The notes under the pieces: model-generated
The model's database searches: none
Seen by the model: the letters and a program-made list of their open reading frames with translations, nothing else
Told to the model about the DNA's origin: nothing
Made by a program: the position numbers and the translations under genes
In this document: positions 56,779-64,000 of the stretch, piece by piece
Layout of the letters: each line of letters starts with the position of its first letter
How positions within the stretch are numbered: the stretch's first letter is position 1
From: Thermohalobaculum sp963721105
Lineage (GTDB): Bacteria; Pseudomonadota; Alphaproteobacteria; Rhodobacterales; Rhodobacteraceae
NCBI GenBank assembly: GCA_963721105.1
Contig: CAVRHY010000005.1
Span: forward strand, 124,001 to 188,000
Reading direction: 5' to 3'
Length of the DNA stretch: 64,000 bases

Positions 56779-57777
56779 ATGAAATATCTTCTCGCAGGGA
56801 CCGTTGCCGCGGCGATCGGGGTCGCGTCGCTGGCGCAGGCCGAGGACGCGGTCTGCTACAACTGCCCGCCGGAATGGGCCGACTGGGCCTCGATGCTGAA
56901 AGCCGTCGAGGAAAACACCGGCGTGACCATGCCGCACGACAACAAGAACTCGGGCCAGACGCTGTCGCAGCTGATCGCCGAGAAGGACGCGCCGGTCGCC
57001 GACATCGCCTATTACGGCGTCACCTTCGGCATCAAGGCGGCGAACGAGGGCGTCGCCGCGCCCTACAAGCCGACCGGCTTCGACGAGATCCCCGAGGGCC
57101 TGAAGGACCCCGAGGGCCGCTGGTTCACGACGCATTACGGCACGCTCGGCTTCTTCGTGAACGTCGACGCGCTGGGCGACACGCCGGTGCCGCAGTGCTG
57201 GGCCGACCTGACCCAGCCGGAATATGCCGGGATGGTCGGCTACCTCGACCCCTCCAGCGCCTTTGTCGGCTATGCCGGCGCCGTGGCCGTCAACCGAGCC
57301 ATGGGCGGCGACCTCGACAACTTCGACCCCGCGATCGAGTACTTCAAGAAGCTGGCCGAGAACGACCCGATCGTGCCGAAGCAGACCTCGTATGCCCGCG
57401 TCGTCTCGGGCGAGATCCCGATCCTGTTCGACTATGACTTCAACGCCTACCGGGCGAAATACAGCGAGGGCGGCAACTTCGAGTTCGTGATCCCCTGCGA
57501 GGGCACGGTGGTGGTGCCCTACGTGCAGAGCCTCGTGGCGAACGCCCCGCACCCCGAGGCGGGCAAGAAGGTGCTGGACTTCATCATGTCGGACGCGGGC
57601 CAGAAGATCTGGACCAACGCCTATCTCAAGCCCGCCCGGCCGATCGCGCTGCCCGAGGACGTCGCGGCGAAGTTCCTGCCCGACAGCGAGTACGAGCGGG
57701 CGACCCCGGTCGACTACGCCAAGATGGAAGAGGTGCAGAAAGCCTTCGGCGAGCGCTACCTCTCCGAGGTGAAGTGA
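56779..57777 (+). CDS. ABC transporter substrate-binding protein (family 1)
   Basis: 332-aa periplasmic binding protein with signal peptide (MKYLLAGTVAAAIGVASLAQ, cleaved after AQA). Near the mature start are two cysteines (VCYNCPPEW) that may form a disulfide. The family-1 fold is seen in QLIAEKDAPVADIAYYGVTF, GEIPILFDYDFNAYRAK and the late MSDAGQKIWTNAYLKPARPI. AAGGGAGA precedes the ATG. It is 51 nt after the regulator. Ligand unknown; the downstream GpdQ-like enzyme points to a phosphodiester. Confidence 0.92.
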   Translation: MKYLLAGTVAAAIGVASLAQAEDAVCYNCPPEWADWASMLKAVEENTGVTMPHDNKNSGQTLSQLIAEKDAPVADIAYYGVTFGIKAANEGVAAPYKPTGFDEIPEGLKDPEGRWFTTHYGTLGFFVNVDALGDTPVPQCWADLTQPEYAGMVGYLDPSSAFVGYAGAVAVNRAMGGDLDNFDPAIEYFKKLAENDPIVPKQTSYARVVSGEIPILFDYDFNAYRAKYSEGGNFEFVIPCEGTVVVPYVQSLVANAPHPEAGKKVLDFIMSDAGQKIWTNAYLKPARPIALPEDVAAKFLPDSEYERATPVDYAKMEEVQKAFGERYLSEVK

Positions 57778-57866
57778 CGCCCTGACCGTTCCCGGGCCGG
57801 CCGCTTTGCGCGCCGGCCCGCGATCCTGCTGCCCGCTTCCGTCCACCGACAGATTTCCGGACACCG

Positions 57867-58682
57867 ATGACCCCGCGCCGTTTCACGCTGCTCTGCATGA
57901 TGCCGCTCACCGTCTTCACGCTGGCGTTCCTAGCCCTGCCGCTCGTCCGCCTGTTCCTGACCTCGGTCTCGGGCGAGAGCGGCTGGGCGATCTATGCCGA
58001 GGTGCTGCAGACGCCTCGCTACATCCAGACGCTGTTCTACACCGTCGCGGTCTCGAGCGGGGTCACCGGGGCGGCGCTGGCGGTCGCGACGACAGCCGGC
58101 CTTTTCCTCGAGCGCAACCGCTTTCGCGGACGCGGCTTCCTGCTGGCGACGCTGACCTTTCCGCTGGCGTTTCCGGGGGTGGTGGTCGGTTTCATGATCA
58201 TCCTGCTGGGAGGCCGGCAGGGGCTGGTCAACGAGATCACCCGCGACCTCCTGGGCGTTCGCGTCGTCTTCGCCTACTCGATGCTTGGCCTCTTCCTCGG
58301 CTATCTCTACTTCTCGATCCCGCGGGTGCTGCTGACGGTCATGGCGGCGGCCGAGAAGCTGGACCGCGACATCGAGGATGCCGCGCGGTCGCTGGGCGCG
58401 GGACCGTTCCGCATCCTGGTCGACGTGATCCTGCCCGGGCTGGCGCCAGCGCTGGTCGCAGCCGGCGCCATCGCCTTCGCGACCGCGATGGGTGCCTTCG
58501 GAACGGCCTTCACGCTGGCCACCGACATCGACGTTCTGCCGATGGTGATCTACACCGAGTTCACGCTGTCGGCGAACATCGCCACCGCGGCTGCGCTCTC
58601 GATCCTGCTGGGCATCATCACCTGGGCGCTGCTGCTGCTGGCGCGCTCGTTCTCCGGCTCGACCGTGGCGGCCTCGGGATGA
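57867..58682 (+). CDS. ABC transporter permease
   Basis: 271-aa inner-membrane permease with six helices. It has the cytoplasmic EAA loop that docks on the ATPase: EDAARSLGAGPFRILVDVIL. The first helix is MMPLTVFTLAFLALPLVRLF. It starts 89 nt after the binding protein and overlaps the second permease by 4 nt. With that permease and the ATPase it forms a polyamine/iron/phosphonate-type importer. Confidence 0.92.
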   Translation: MTPRRFTLLCMMPLTVFTLAFLALPLVRLFLTSVSGESGWAIYAEVLQTPRYIQTLFYTVAVSSGVTGAALAVATTAGLFLERNRFRGRGFLLATLTFPLAFPGVVVGFMIILLGGRQGLVNEITRDLLGVRVVFAYSMLGLFLGYLYFSIPRVLLTVMAAAEKLDRDIEDAARSLGAGPFRILVDVILPGLAPALVAAGAIAFATAMGAFGTAFTLATDIDVLPMVIYTEFTLSANIATAAALSILLGIITWALLLLARSFSGSTVAASG

Positions 58683-59473
58683 GCCGCTCGCTCGCCTTCG
58701 CCGGCCAGCTGACCGTCACGCTGCTGGCGGCGGCGTTCCTGCTGGTGCCGGCCATCATGTCGGTCATGGCCGGCCTGACCGTGAACTACTTCCAGGGCAT
58801 CAGCTCGGGCGTAACCCTGAAATGGCTGTTCGAGGTCTGGCGGCTCTATTCCGGCAGCATCGGGCTGTCGCTCGGCATCGCGCTCGCCTGCCTCGCCGCG
58901 ACGCTTGTGATCGGCGTGCCCGCCGGCTACGCGCTCGCCAAGTCGCAGGGCCGCGGCGCCCGCATCATCGAGGAATTCGTCTCTTTGCCCCTCGCCGTGC
59001 CCGGGCTGGCGCTGGCGCTGGCGCTGCTGCAGCTCTACGGCACGATGCGTGGTTTTCGCACCTCGTGGACGTTCATTCTCGTCGGCCACGTTCTCTACAC
59101 GCTGCCGTTCATGGTGCGCTCGGTCCTCGCGGTCTTCGCCGCCATCGACCTGAAGACGCTGGAGGAGGGCGCCGCATCGCTCGGCGCCACCAGCTGGCAG
59201 CGCTTTCGCGACGTGGCCGTGCCGAACGCGATGCCGGGAATCCTCGCGGGGGCGCTGACCGTCGTTACCCTCTCGATCGGAGAGTTCAACCTGACCTGGA
59301 TGCTGCACACGCCCTATCTCAAGACGCTGCCGGTCGGCCTGGCCGACAGCTACGCCTCGATGCGGCTGGAGATCGCCTCGGCCTACACGCTGATCTTCTT
59401 CGTCATGATCGTTCCGCTGCTGATGGCCCTGCAATGGGCCTCGGCCCGCGCCCAGCGGATCGGAGGCGCCTGA
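58679..59473 (+). CDS. ABC transporter permease
   Basis: 264-aa second permease, six helices, EAA loop EEGAASLGATSWQRFRDVAV. Starts ATGA over the stop of the first permease, and its own TGA overlaps the ATG of the ATPase (TGATG), so the three are translationally coupled in a fixed ratio. The two permeases are similar in topology but not identical, giving a heterodimeric channel. Confidence 0.92.
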   Translation: MSRSLAFAGQLTVTLLAAAFLLVPAIMSVMAGLTVNYFQGISSGVTLKWLFEVWRLYSGSIGLSLGIALACLAATLVIGVPAGYALAKSQGRGARIIEEFVSLPLAVPGLALALALLQLYGTMRGFRTSWTFILVGHVLYTLPFMVRSVLAVFAAIDLKTLEEGAASLGATSWQRFRDVAVPNAMPGILAGALTVVTLSIGEFNLTWMLHTPYLKTLPVGLADSYASMRLEIASAYTLIFFVMIVPLLMALQWASARAQRIGGA

Positions 59474-60543
59474 TGGGCCAGCCAACGGACACCGGCACGC
59501 GCATCGAGCTGCGCGGCTGCGCCAAGACCTTCGGCGACGGCACGAAGGCGCTGCTGCCGACGGACCTGACCGTCGAGCCGGGCGAGATCCTGGCGCTTCT
59601 CGGCCCCTCGGGATGCGGCAAGACGACGATGCTGCGGATCATCGCCGGGCTCGAGACGGCCGACCGCGGCGGGCGTGTGCTGTTCGACGCCGACGACGTC
59701 TCGTCGGTGCCGATCGAGCGTCGCGGCGTCGGCATCGTCTTCCAGTCCTACGCGCTGTTTCCGAACATGAACGTGCGCCGCAATGTCGGCTACGGGCTGA
59801 AAGTGCGCGGCGTGCCGGCGCGCGAGACCGAGAAGCGGGTGAACGAGGTGCTGGACCTCTGCCATCTCCGGCCCCTCGCCGACCGTCCGATCGCGGCCCT
59901 GTCCGGCGGCCAGCGCCAGCGCGTCGCGCTGGCCCGGGCGGTCGCACCGAGGCCGCGCGTGCTGCTGCTGGACGAGCCGCTCTCGGCGCTGGATGCTGCG
60001 CTTCGCGAGCGGCTGCGGAGCGAGCTTGCGGCCCTGCTGCGGCGACTCTCGACGACCGCCGTCTTCGTGACGCACGACCAGGCCGAGGCCATGGCGGTCG
60101 CCGACCGGATCGCCGTGATGAGCAACGGCCGCATCCTGCAGGCGGACGCGCCGCCAGTGCTCTACCGCCAGCCCTCCAGTGCCTTCGTCGCCGAGTTCGT
60201 CGGCGGCGCCAATCGGCTGGACGGCCGGGCCGAGGCCGGAACCCTGCACCTCGCGGGCGGCCGGCTGGCCCTGCCGGGGCCGGTCGCCGACGGGCACGCC
60301 GTCTATGTCAGGCCGGAGTCGATCCGGCTGGTCGAGCCGGCCGCCTCAGAACTCTTGGGCGAGGTCGTCTCGGTCATCTACCAGGGCACGCATCATCGCG
60401 TGACGCTCGCGGACGTCGCCGCCCGGCCGGTGGTCGTCGATCATGTCGGGCTCGACGCGCCGCGCATCGGCCAGCGCTTCGGCCTCGAGCTGTCGCCCGC
60501 GGACCTGATCATCCTCCCCGATTTCGAGCAGGTGGAAGAATGA
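59473..60543 (+). CDS. ABC transporter ATP-binding protein
   Basis: 356-aa ATPase energising the importer. Walker A GPSGCGKTT, Q-loop VFQSYALFPNMNV, signature LSGGQRQRVALARA, Walker B VLLLDEPLSALDA, H-loop VFVTHDQAEAMAV. A C-terminal TOBE domain (about residues 240-356) is present, which typically binds regulators or substrate. Its last codons overlap the phosphodiesterase start (ATGA). Confidence 0.93.
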   Translation: MGQPTDTGTRIELRGCAKTFGDGTKALLPTDLTVEPGEILALLGPSGCGKTTMLRIIAGLETADRGGRVLFDADDVSSVPIERRGVGIVFQSYALFPNMNVRRNVGYGLKVRGVPARETEKRVNEVLDLCHLRPLADRPIAALSGGQRQRVALARAVAPRPRVLLLDEPLSALDAALRERLRSELAALLRRLSTTAVFVTHDQAEAMAVADRIAVMSNGRILQADAPPVLYRQPSSAFVAEFVGGANRLDGRAEAGTLHLAGGRLALPGPVADGHAVYVRPESIRLVEPAASELLGEVVSVIYQGTHHRVTLADVAARPVVVDHVGLDAPRIGQRFGLELSPADLIILPDFEQVEE

Positions 60544-61365
60544 CGCGCGTCCTGCAACTCTCGGACACCCATCTCGTGCCGGAAGGCGAGCTCGCCTACG
60601 GCGTCGTCGACACCGGCGCCTTTCTCGAGCGCGCCGTCGCCTCGCTGTCGGCGCTGCTCGACCGGATCGGCCCCGTGGACTACCTCGTGGTGTCCGGCGA
60701 CGTCGCCGAATCCGGGCGCGAGGCGGAATATCGCCGCTTCACCGCGCTGATGGCCGGGCTGCCCCTGCCGCTGGCGGTCGTGCCCGGCAACCACGACGAT
60801 CGAGAGACGATGCGCCGCACGCTCTCGGCGCTGCCCGACATGCCGCGGCAGGGCCAGATCAACTGGCGGATCGAACTGGAGCAGTTCGATGTGATCGGCC
60901 TCGACACGCTGGTGCAGGGCAAGCCATTCGGCGAGCTGACCGACGAGACGCTGGCCTTCGCGGACTCGGCCCTGGAGGATTCCCGGGGCAAGCCGCTGCT
61001 GGTGACGATGCACCATCCGCCCTTCGAGGCCGGTATATCTCACATGGACCGCCAGCGCCTGCTGAATGGCGATCTGCTGCTGCAAATGATCGCCGGCTAT
61101 CCCGGCCACATCACGCTCTCCTGCGGGCACGTCCACCGCTTCATGGTCCGCAGTGTCGGTCGGCAGCTGGCGATGATCGCGCCGGCGCCGTCGCACGCCG
61201 TCTCGCTGGACCACCGCGCCGACGCCGTCCCGCAGTTCCACCTGGAACCGCCGGGCGCCCTGCTGCACGAGTGGCGGGGCGAGGGCGCCGCGGCCGGGCT
61301 GCTCAGCCAGTTCGTGCCGCTCGGGCACGTTCGCCGGCCCGCACCCGTTCTTCCGCAAGGCCTAG
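60540..61365 (+). CDS. GpdQ-like metallophosphodiesterase, frameshifted near 61324
   Basis: About 274 aa corrected; calcineurin-like phosphodiesterase. Binuclear metal ligands: Asp9 and His11 (LSDTH), Asp54 (VVSGDVAESGR), Asn84 and His85 (PGNHDD), MHHPP, and the later CGHVHR. The order and the YGVVDTGAFLERAV and GREAEYRRF segments resemble glycerophosphodiesterase GpdQ more than CpdA. One extra G in GGG 61323-61325 diverts the end; corrected it reads VPLGTFAGPHPFFRKA and stops at 61363-61365. Being the last gene of the importer operon, it probably hydrolyses the imported phosphodiester. Confidence 0.85.
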
Positions 61366-61487
61366 CGGGCGGCCGGGTCGCGTGATCGTCCATGCGTCGC
61401 TTTGGCGTGCCCGTCGGCACCGACTGACTTGACCCGCGCGTGCTGCGGCGCGAACGTCGGGCGTCCAACACCAACGGAGGATCGGCT

Positions 61488-63279
61488 ATGGCATCCGGAA
61501 CGCGCGGCCGGGGAGTTCGCGATTACATGAAGGCCCGCTGGGACGAGGCGCACGATTTCGACGTGCGGGACCCGCTGGTCGGGCTCGACCGGCACGACCT
61601 GTCCGGCCCGGTGCTGGAACGCCGAACCGTGCTGCGCCTGCTGGCGGCATCGGGCGCGCTGACCGCGGCGCACCTGATGCCCGGCATCGGGGTCGGCCAG
61701 GCGCAGGCGCAGGGCAAGCCCGGCGGCACGCTCCGCGCCGGCTGGTCGGGCGTCGGCGAGCTCCGCACCATCGACCCCGCCCAGATCAACCAGGTGCTGC
61801 TGTTCCAGATCTCGTCGAACGTGCTCAGCGGCCTGACCCATATCGACCCGAAGCTGGTCGCCCAGGGCGATCTCGCCAAGGACTGGGAGGTCAACGGCGA
61901 CGGCACCGAGTACACCTTCAACCTGCGCGAGGGCGTCACCTTCCACAACGGCGACCCGTTCTCGGCGGACGACGTGATCTTCACGTGGCAGCGCTCGCGC
62001 GACCCGCAGAAGTCGATCCACAGCCGCGTCGTCGAGAACATCAAGGACATCGAGAAGCTCGGCGACCACAAGATCAAGATCGTCCTCGGCGCGCCGCAGG
62101 CCAGCCTGCTGGTCAAGACGCTGGAACGCTCCTCGGGCCGCGCCATGACCATCGTCTGCAAGGGCGCGCTCGAGTCGATGGGCGAGTCCGACTACGGCCT
62201 CAAGGCCGTCGGCACCGGCCCCTTCAAGGTGACCGAGCACCAGCTCGGCCAGGGCATGACGCTGGAGCGCTTCGAGAACTACTACGACCCCGAGCGGCCG
62301 AAGCTCGACAAGGTCGTCATCATCCCGATCCTCGACCCCGAGCCCTTCGCCGCGGCGCTCGAATCCGGCGACATCCAGATCAGCGGCGGCAACCCGATCC
62401 CGCCCGAGCTGATCGACCGCTTCAAGTCGAACCCCGACCTGACCGTCTCGCACGTGTCCCGGCCCCGGCTTCCAGGGCGTCTTCATGAACCCGTGGCGCG
62501 AGCCCTTCAAGGTTTCCGACTTCTCGAAGCCGGTCGAGGAGCTGAAGAAGGAGCCCGGCTTCATGGTCCGTCTCGCCATCGCCAAGGCGATCGACCGCGA
62601 CCAGTTCATCCAGCAGGGCCAGTTCGGCTATGGCGTGCCGGCCTATGGCACGATCAACCCGGCCATGGGCTTTTACTACGACGAGGCGATCGCCGACGAA
62701 TCCGAGCAGCGCACCGACATCGAGGCGGCGAAGAAGCTGCTCGCCGATGCCGGCCACCCGAACGGCGAGGGCATCCCGCCGCTCAGGATGCTGTGCACCC
62801 CCTCGACCAAGCGCGACTGCCTGGTGATCGGCAACATGCTGAAGCAGAACCTCGGCATCAGCATCGAGCTCGACCCCAAGGACTTCCCGGTCCTGATCGA
62901 CGAGTTCGACAGCATGAACTTCGACCTCTGCCGGCTGGGCTCGGGCGGCGACTACGACCCGGACGACGGGCTGGTCGACTGGGTGCAGACGGAGTCCAAG
63001 TTCAACGGCTCGCACCGCGACAAGGAAAAGATGCCCTTCGGCTGGTTCTCGGACCCCGAGGTCGACAAGCTGGTCGCCGCCGAAGCCACGACCGCCGACC
63101 CCGACAAGCGGCGCGAAATGGTGCAGAAGGCCAACCGGATCACCTCGGACAAGGTGGCGCAGGCGTTCCTGCACCACCCGCTCGACACGATGGTCTGGCG
63201 CAAGGAGGTCGCCTTCCCGGACGAAAGCCGCATCCCGGGGCTGGTGGACCTCGACCGGACGACGGTGAACGGCGGCTGA
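61488..63279 (+). CDS. Peptide-type ABC transporter substrate-binding protein, frameshifted near 62459
   Basis: About 596 aa corrected; family-5 (OppA/DppA-type) periplasmic binding protein. GGAGGA stands 6 nt before the ATG at 61488. A 45-residue N-terminal region precedes a Tat-like signal (ERRTVLRLLAASGALTAAHL). Mature part has SADDVIFTWQRSRDPQKS and VGTGPFKVTEH. At CCC 62458-62460 one extra base breaks LTVSHVSGPGFQGVFMNPWR; the second part runs to 63277-63279 (EVAFPDESRIPGLVDLDRTT). First gene of a new importer; permease follows. Confidence 0.88.
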
Positions 63280-63301
63280 TCTCTTGCGCCGCTTGCCCGA
63301 C

Positions 63302-63325
63302 GCGCCCCTCCCCCGCGGGGGAGGG
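63302..63325. repeat. 24-bp palindrome between binding protein and permease
   Basis: Perfect palindrome with a GCCCCTCCCC/GGGGAGGGGC stem and CGCG loop, 22 nt after the binding-protein stop and 36 nt before the permease ATG. Such hairpins between binding-protein and permease genes often protect the upstream mRNA and so keep the binding protein in excess. No T-run, so not a terminator. Confidence 0.6.
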
Positions 63326-63360
63326 GCATCGCCTGCCACCGCCGCGACGCCGAGGGTTCG

Positions 63361-64000
63361 ATGACCGGCTACCTCATCCGTCGCCTGCTGGGCGCTGCGG
63401 TCGTCATGTGGGCGGTCGCGACGCTGGTATTCTTCATGCTGCGGATCGTGCCTGGCGACCCGCTGGCCGCCATGCTGTTCGATGTCGGCGACCCGCAGGC
63501 GGCCGACGTGCTGCGCGTCAAGTATGGCCTCGACCAGCCGATGATCGTGCAATATTTCAAGTGGCTGTGGCTGATCGTGCAGGGCGATTTCGGCCGCTCG
63601 ATCTACGGCTCGCGCGTGCCGGTCAGCCAGATCCTGATCGAGGCGGCGCCGCGCACGCTGTCGCTGGCCATCCTCGGCTTCTGCGTCGCCGTCGCCATCG
63701 CCATCCCGGCCGGGCTGATCTCGGCGCTCCGCCGCGGCCGGCCGGTGGACCACGCCGTCACCTTCATCGCCTTCCTCGGCCTCTCGATGCCCGATTTCTG
63801 GCTGGGGATCCTGCTGATCATCCTGTTCGCGGCGAACCTCGGCTGGCTGCCGGCCATCGGCTACGTGCCGATCCGCGAGGGCTTCTGGCCCTGGTTCAGC
63901 CACCTGATCCTGCCCGCCATCGCCGCCGGCACCGCGTTCTCGGCGATCATCTCGCGCATGGTCCGGGCGTCCATGCTCGAGGTGCTCGAAGACCGACTAT
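63361..64000 (+). CDS. Peptide-type ABC transporter permease (DppB family), partial
   Basis: Runs off the window end (213 codons present of about 310-330). MTGYLIRRLLGAAVVMWAVA and FFMLRIVPGDPLAAM are the DppB/OppB start: TM1, then the periplasmic R-x-x-P-G-D-P motif. Further segments include ISALRRGRPVDHAVTFIAFL and the MPDFWLGILLIILFA helix. It belongs with the preceding binding protein. The remaining permease and ATPase genes should lie just beyond the window. Confidence 0.92.
   Translation, partial: MTGYLIRRLLGAAVVMWAVATLVFFMLRIVPGDPLAAMLFDVGDPQAADVLRVKYGLDQPMIVQYFKWLWLIVQGDFGRSIYGSRVPVSQILIEAAPRTLSLAILGFCVAVAIAIPAGLISALRRGRPVDHAVTFIAFLGLSMPDFWLGILLIILFAANLGWLPAIGYVPIREGFWPWFSHLILPAIAAGTAFSAIISRMVRASMLEVLEDRL

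Noticed and set aside
61985..62488. 167-codon + strand frame inside the family-5 binding protein
   Set aside because: Pro/Arg-rich shadow in another frame; the true frame reads as a binding protein from 61488.
63302..63325. Intrinsic terminator between binding protein and permease
   Set aside because: A perfect hairpin is present, but no T-run follows on either strand and the next gene belongs to the same transporter.

Overview
The window is chromosomal DNA of a high-G+C alphaproteobacterium. Evidence for the group: a GTTC-N7-GTTC SOS operator (the alphaproteobacterial LexA-box format), a Rhodobacter-type PmtA lipid methyltransferase, a DksA with a single cysteine at the zinc-finger position, DUF2927, and an AbrB-type membrane protein. 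I see no rRNA, tRNA, CRISPR array or insertion sequence. The main large-scale feature is a probable replication terminus. A 28-bp dif-like XerCD site lies at 28064-28091 in a gene-free stretch. FtsK-type GGGNAGGG octamers run rightward on the + strand before it (11 of 13) and leftward after it (9 of 10), so both arms point at the site.

Left arm. 1-4.1 kb (minus): pepN, a BolA-family gene, monothiol glutaredoxin, peptidyl-tRNA hydrolase. 4.2-6.8 kb: a GT39 glycosyltransferase convergent with an unknown protein that has a C-terminal membrane anchor. 6.9-12.3 kb (minus): MoxR ATPase, GNAT acetyltransferase, DUF2927 exported protein, a 55-aa membrane protein, a CoxE-type VWA protein and isovaleryl-CoA dehydrogenase. 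12.5-27.5 kb (mostly plus): dksA, PBP1A, an exported beta-domain protein, prfB, cupredoxin lipoprotein, cupin (minus), ligA, CYTH-CHAD protein, then psd-pssA-pmtA (PS to PE to PC lipid synthesis) and recG. Just before dif is a 42-aa single-span membrane protein with its own LexA box, promoter and terminator.

Right arm. A haloalkane dehalogenase (minus), an acyl-CoA synthetase, a class III CoA-transferase and an MDR oxidoreductase; DUF3429 protein; EamA and MFS transporters; a TRAP transporter (dctPQM) divergent from a uronate-dehydrogenase-like gene; an MsbA-like ABC exporter; MFS, GST and a Pmp3-like peptide; anmK; tyrS; hisI coupled to an AbrB-family gene; a NifU-like scaffold; an MFS transporter; a catabolic run (CoA-transferase, MOSC, M20 amidohydrolase, remnant of an abgB-like gene, arginine-deiminase-fold enzyme); a LacI-controlled ABC importer operon ending in a GpdQ-like phosphodiesterase, with a perfect 22-bp operator; and the start of a peptide-type ABC importer cut by the window end.

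Eleven genes carry single-base frameshifts, 16 in all; 15 are one extra base, often in GGG/CCC. They include the essential ligA and tyrS, so most are probably consensus errors of the assembly rather than real pseudogenes. By contrast, the M20/abgB junction at about 53880 looks like a true rearrangement scar.
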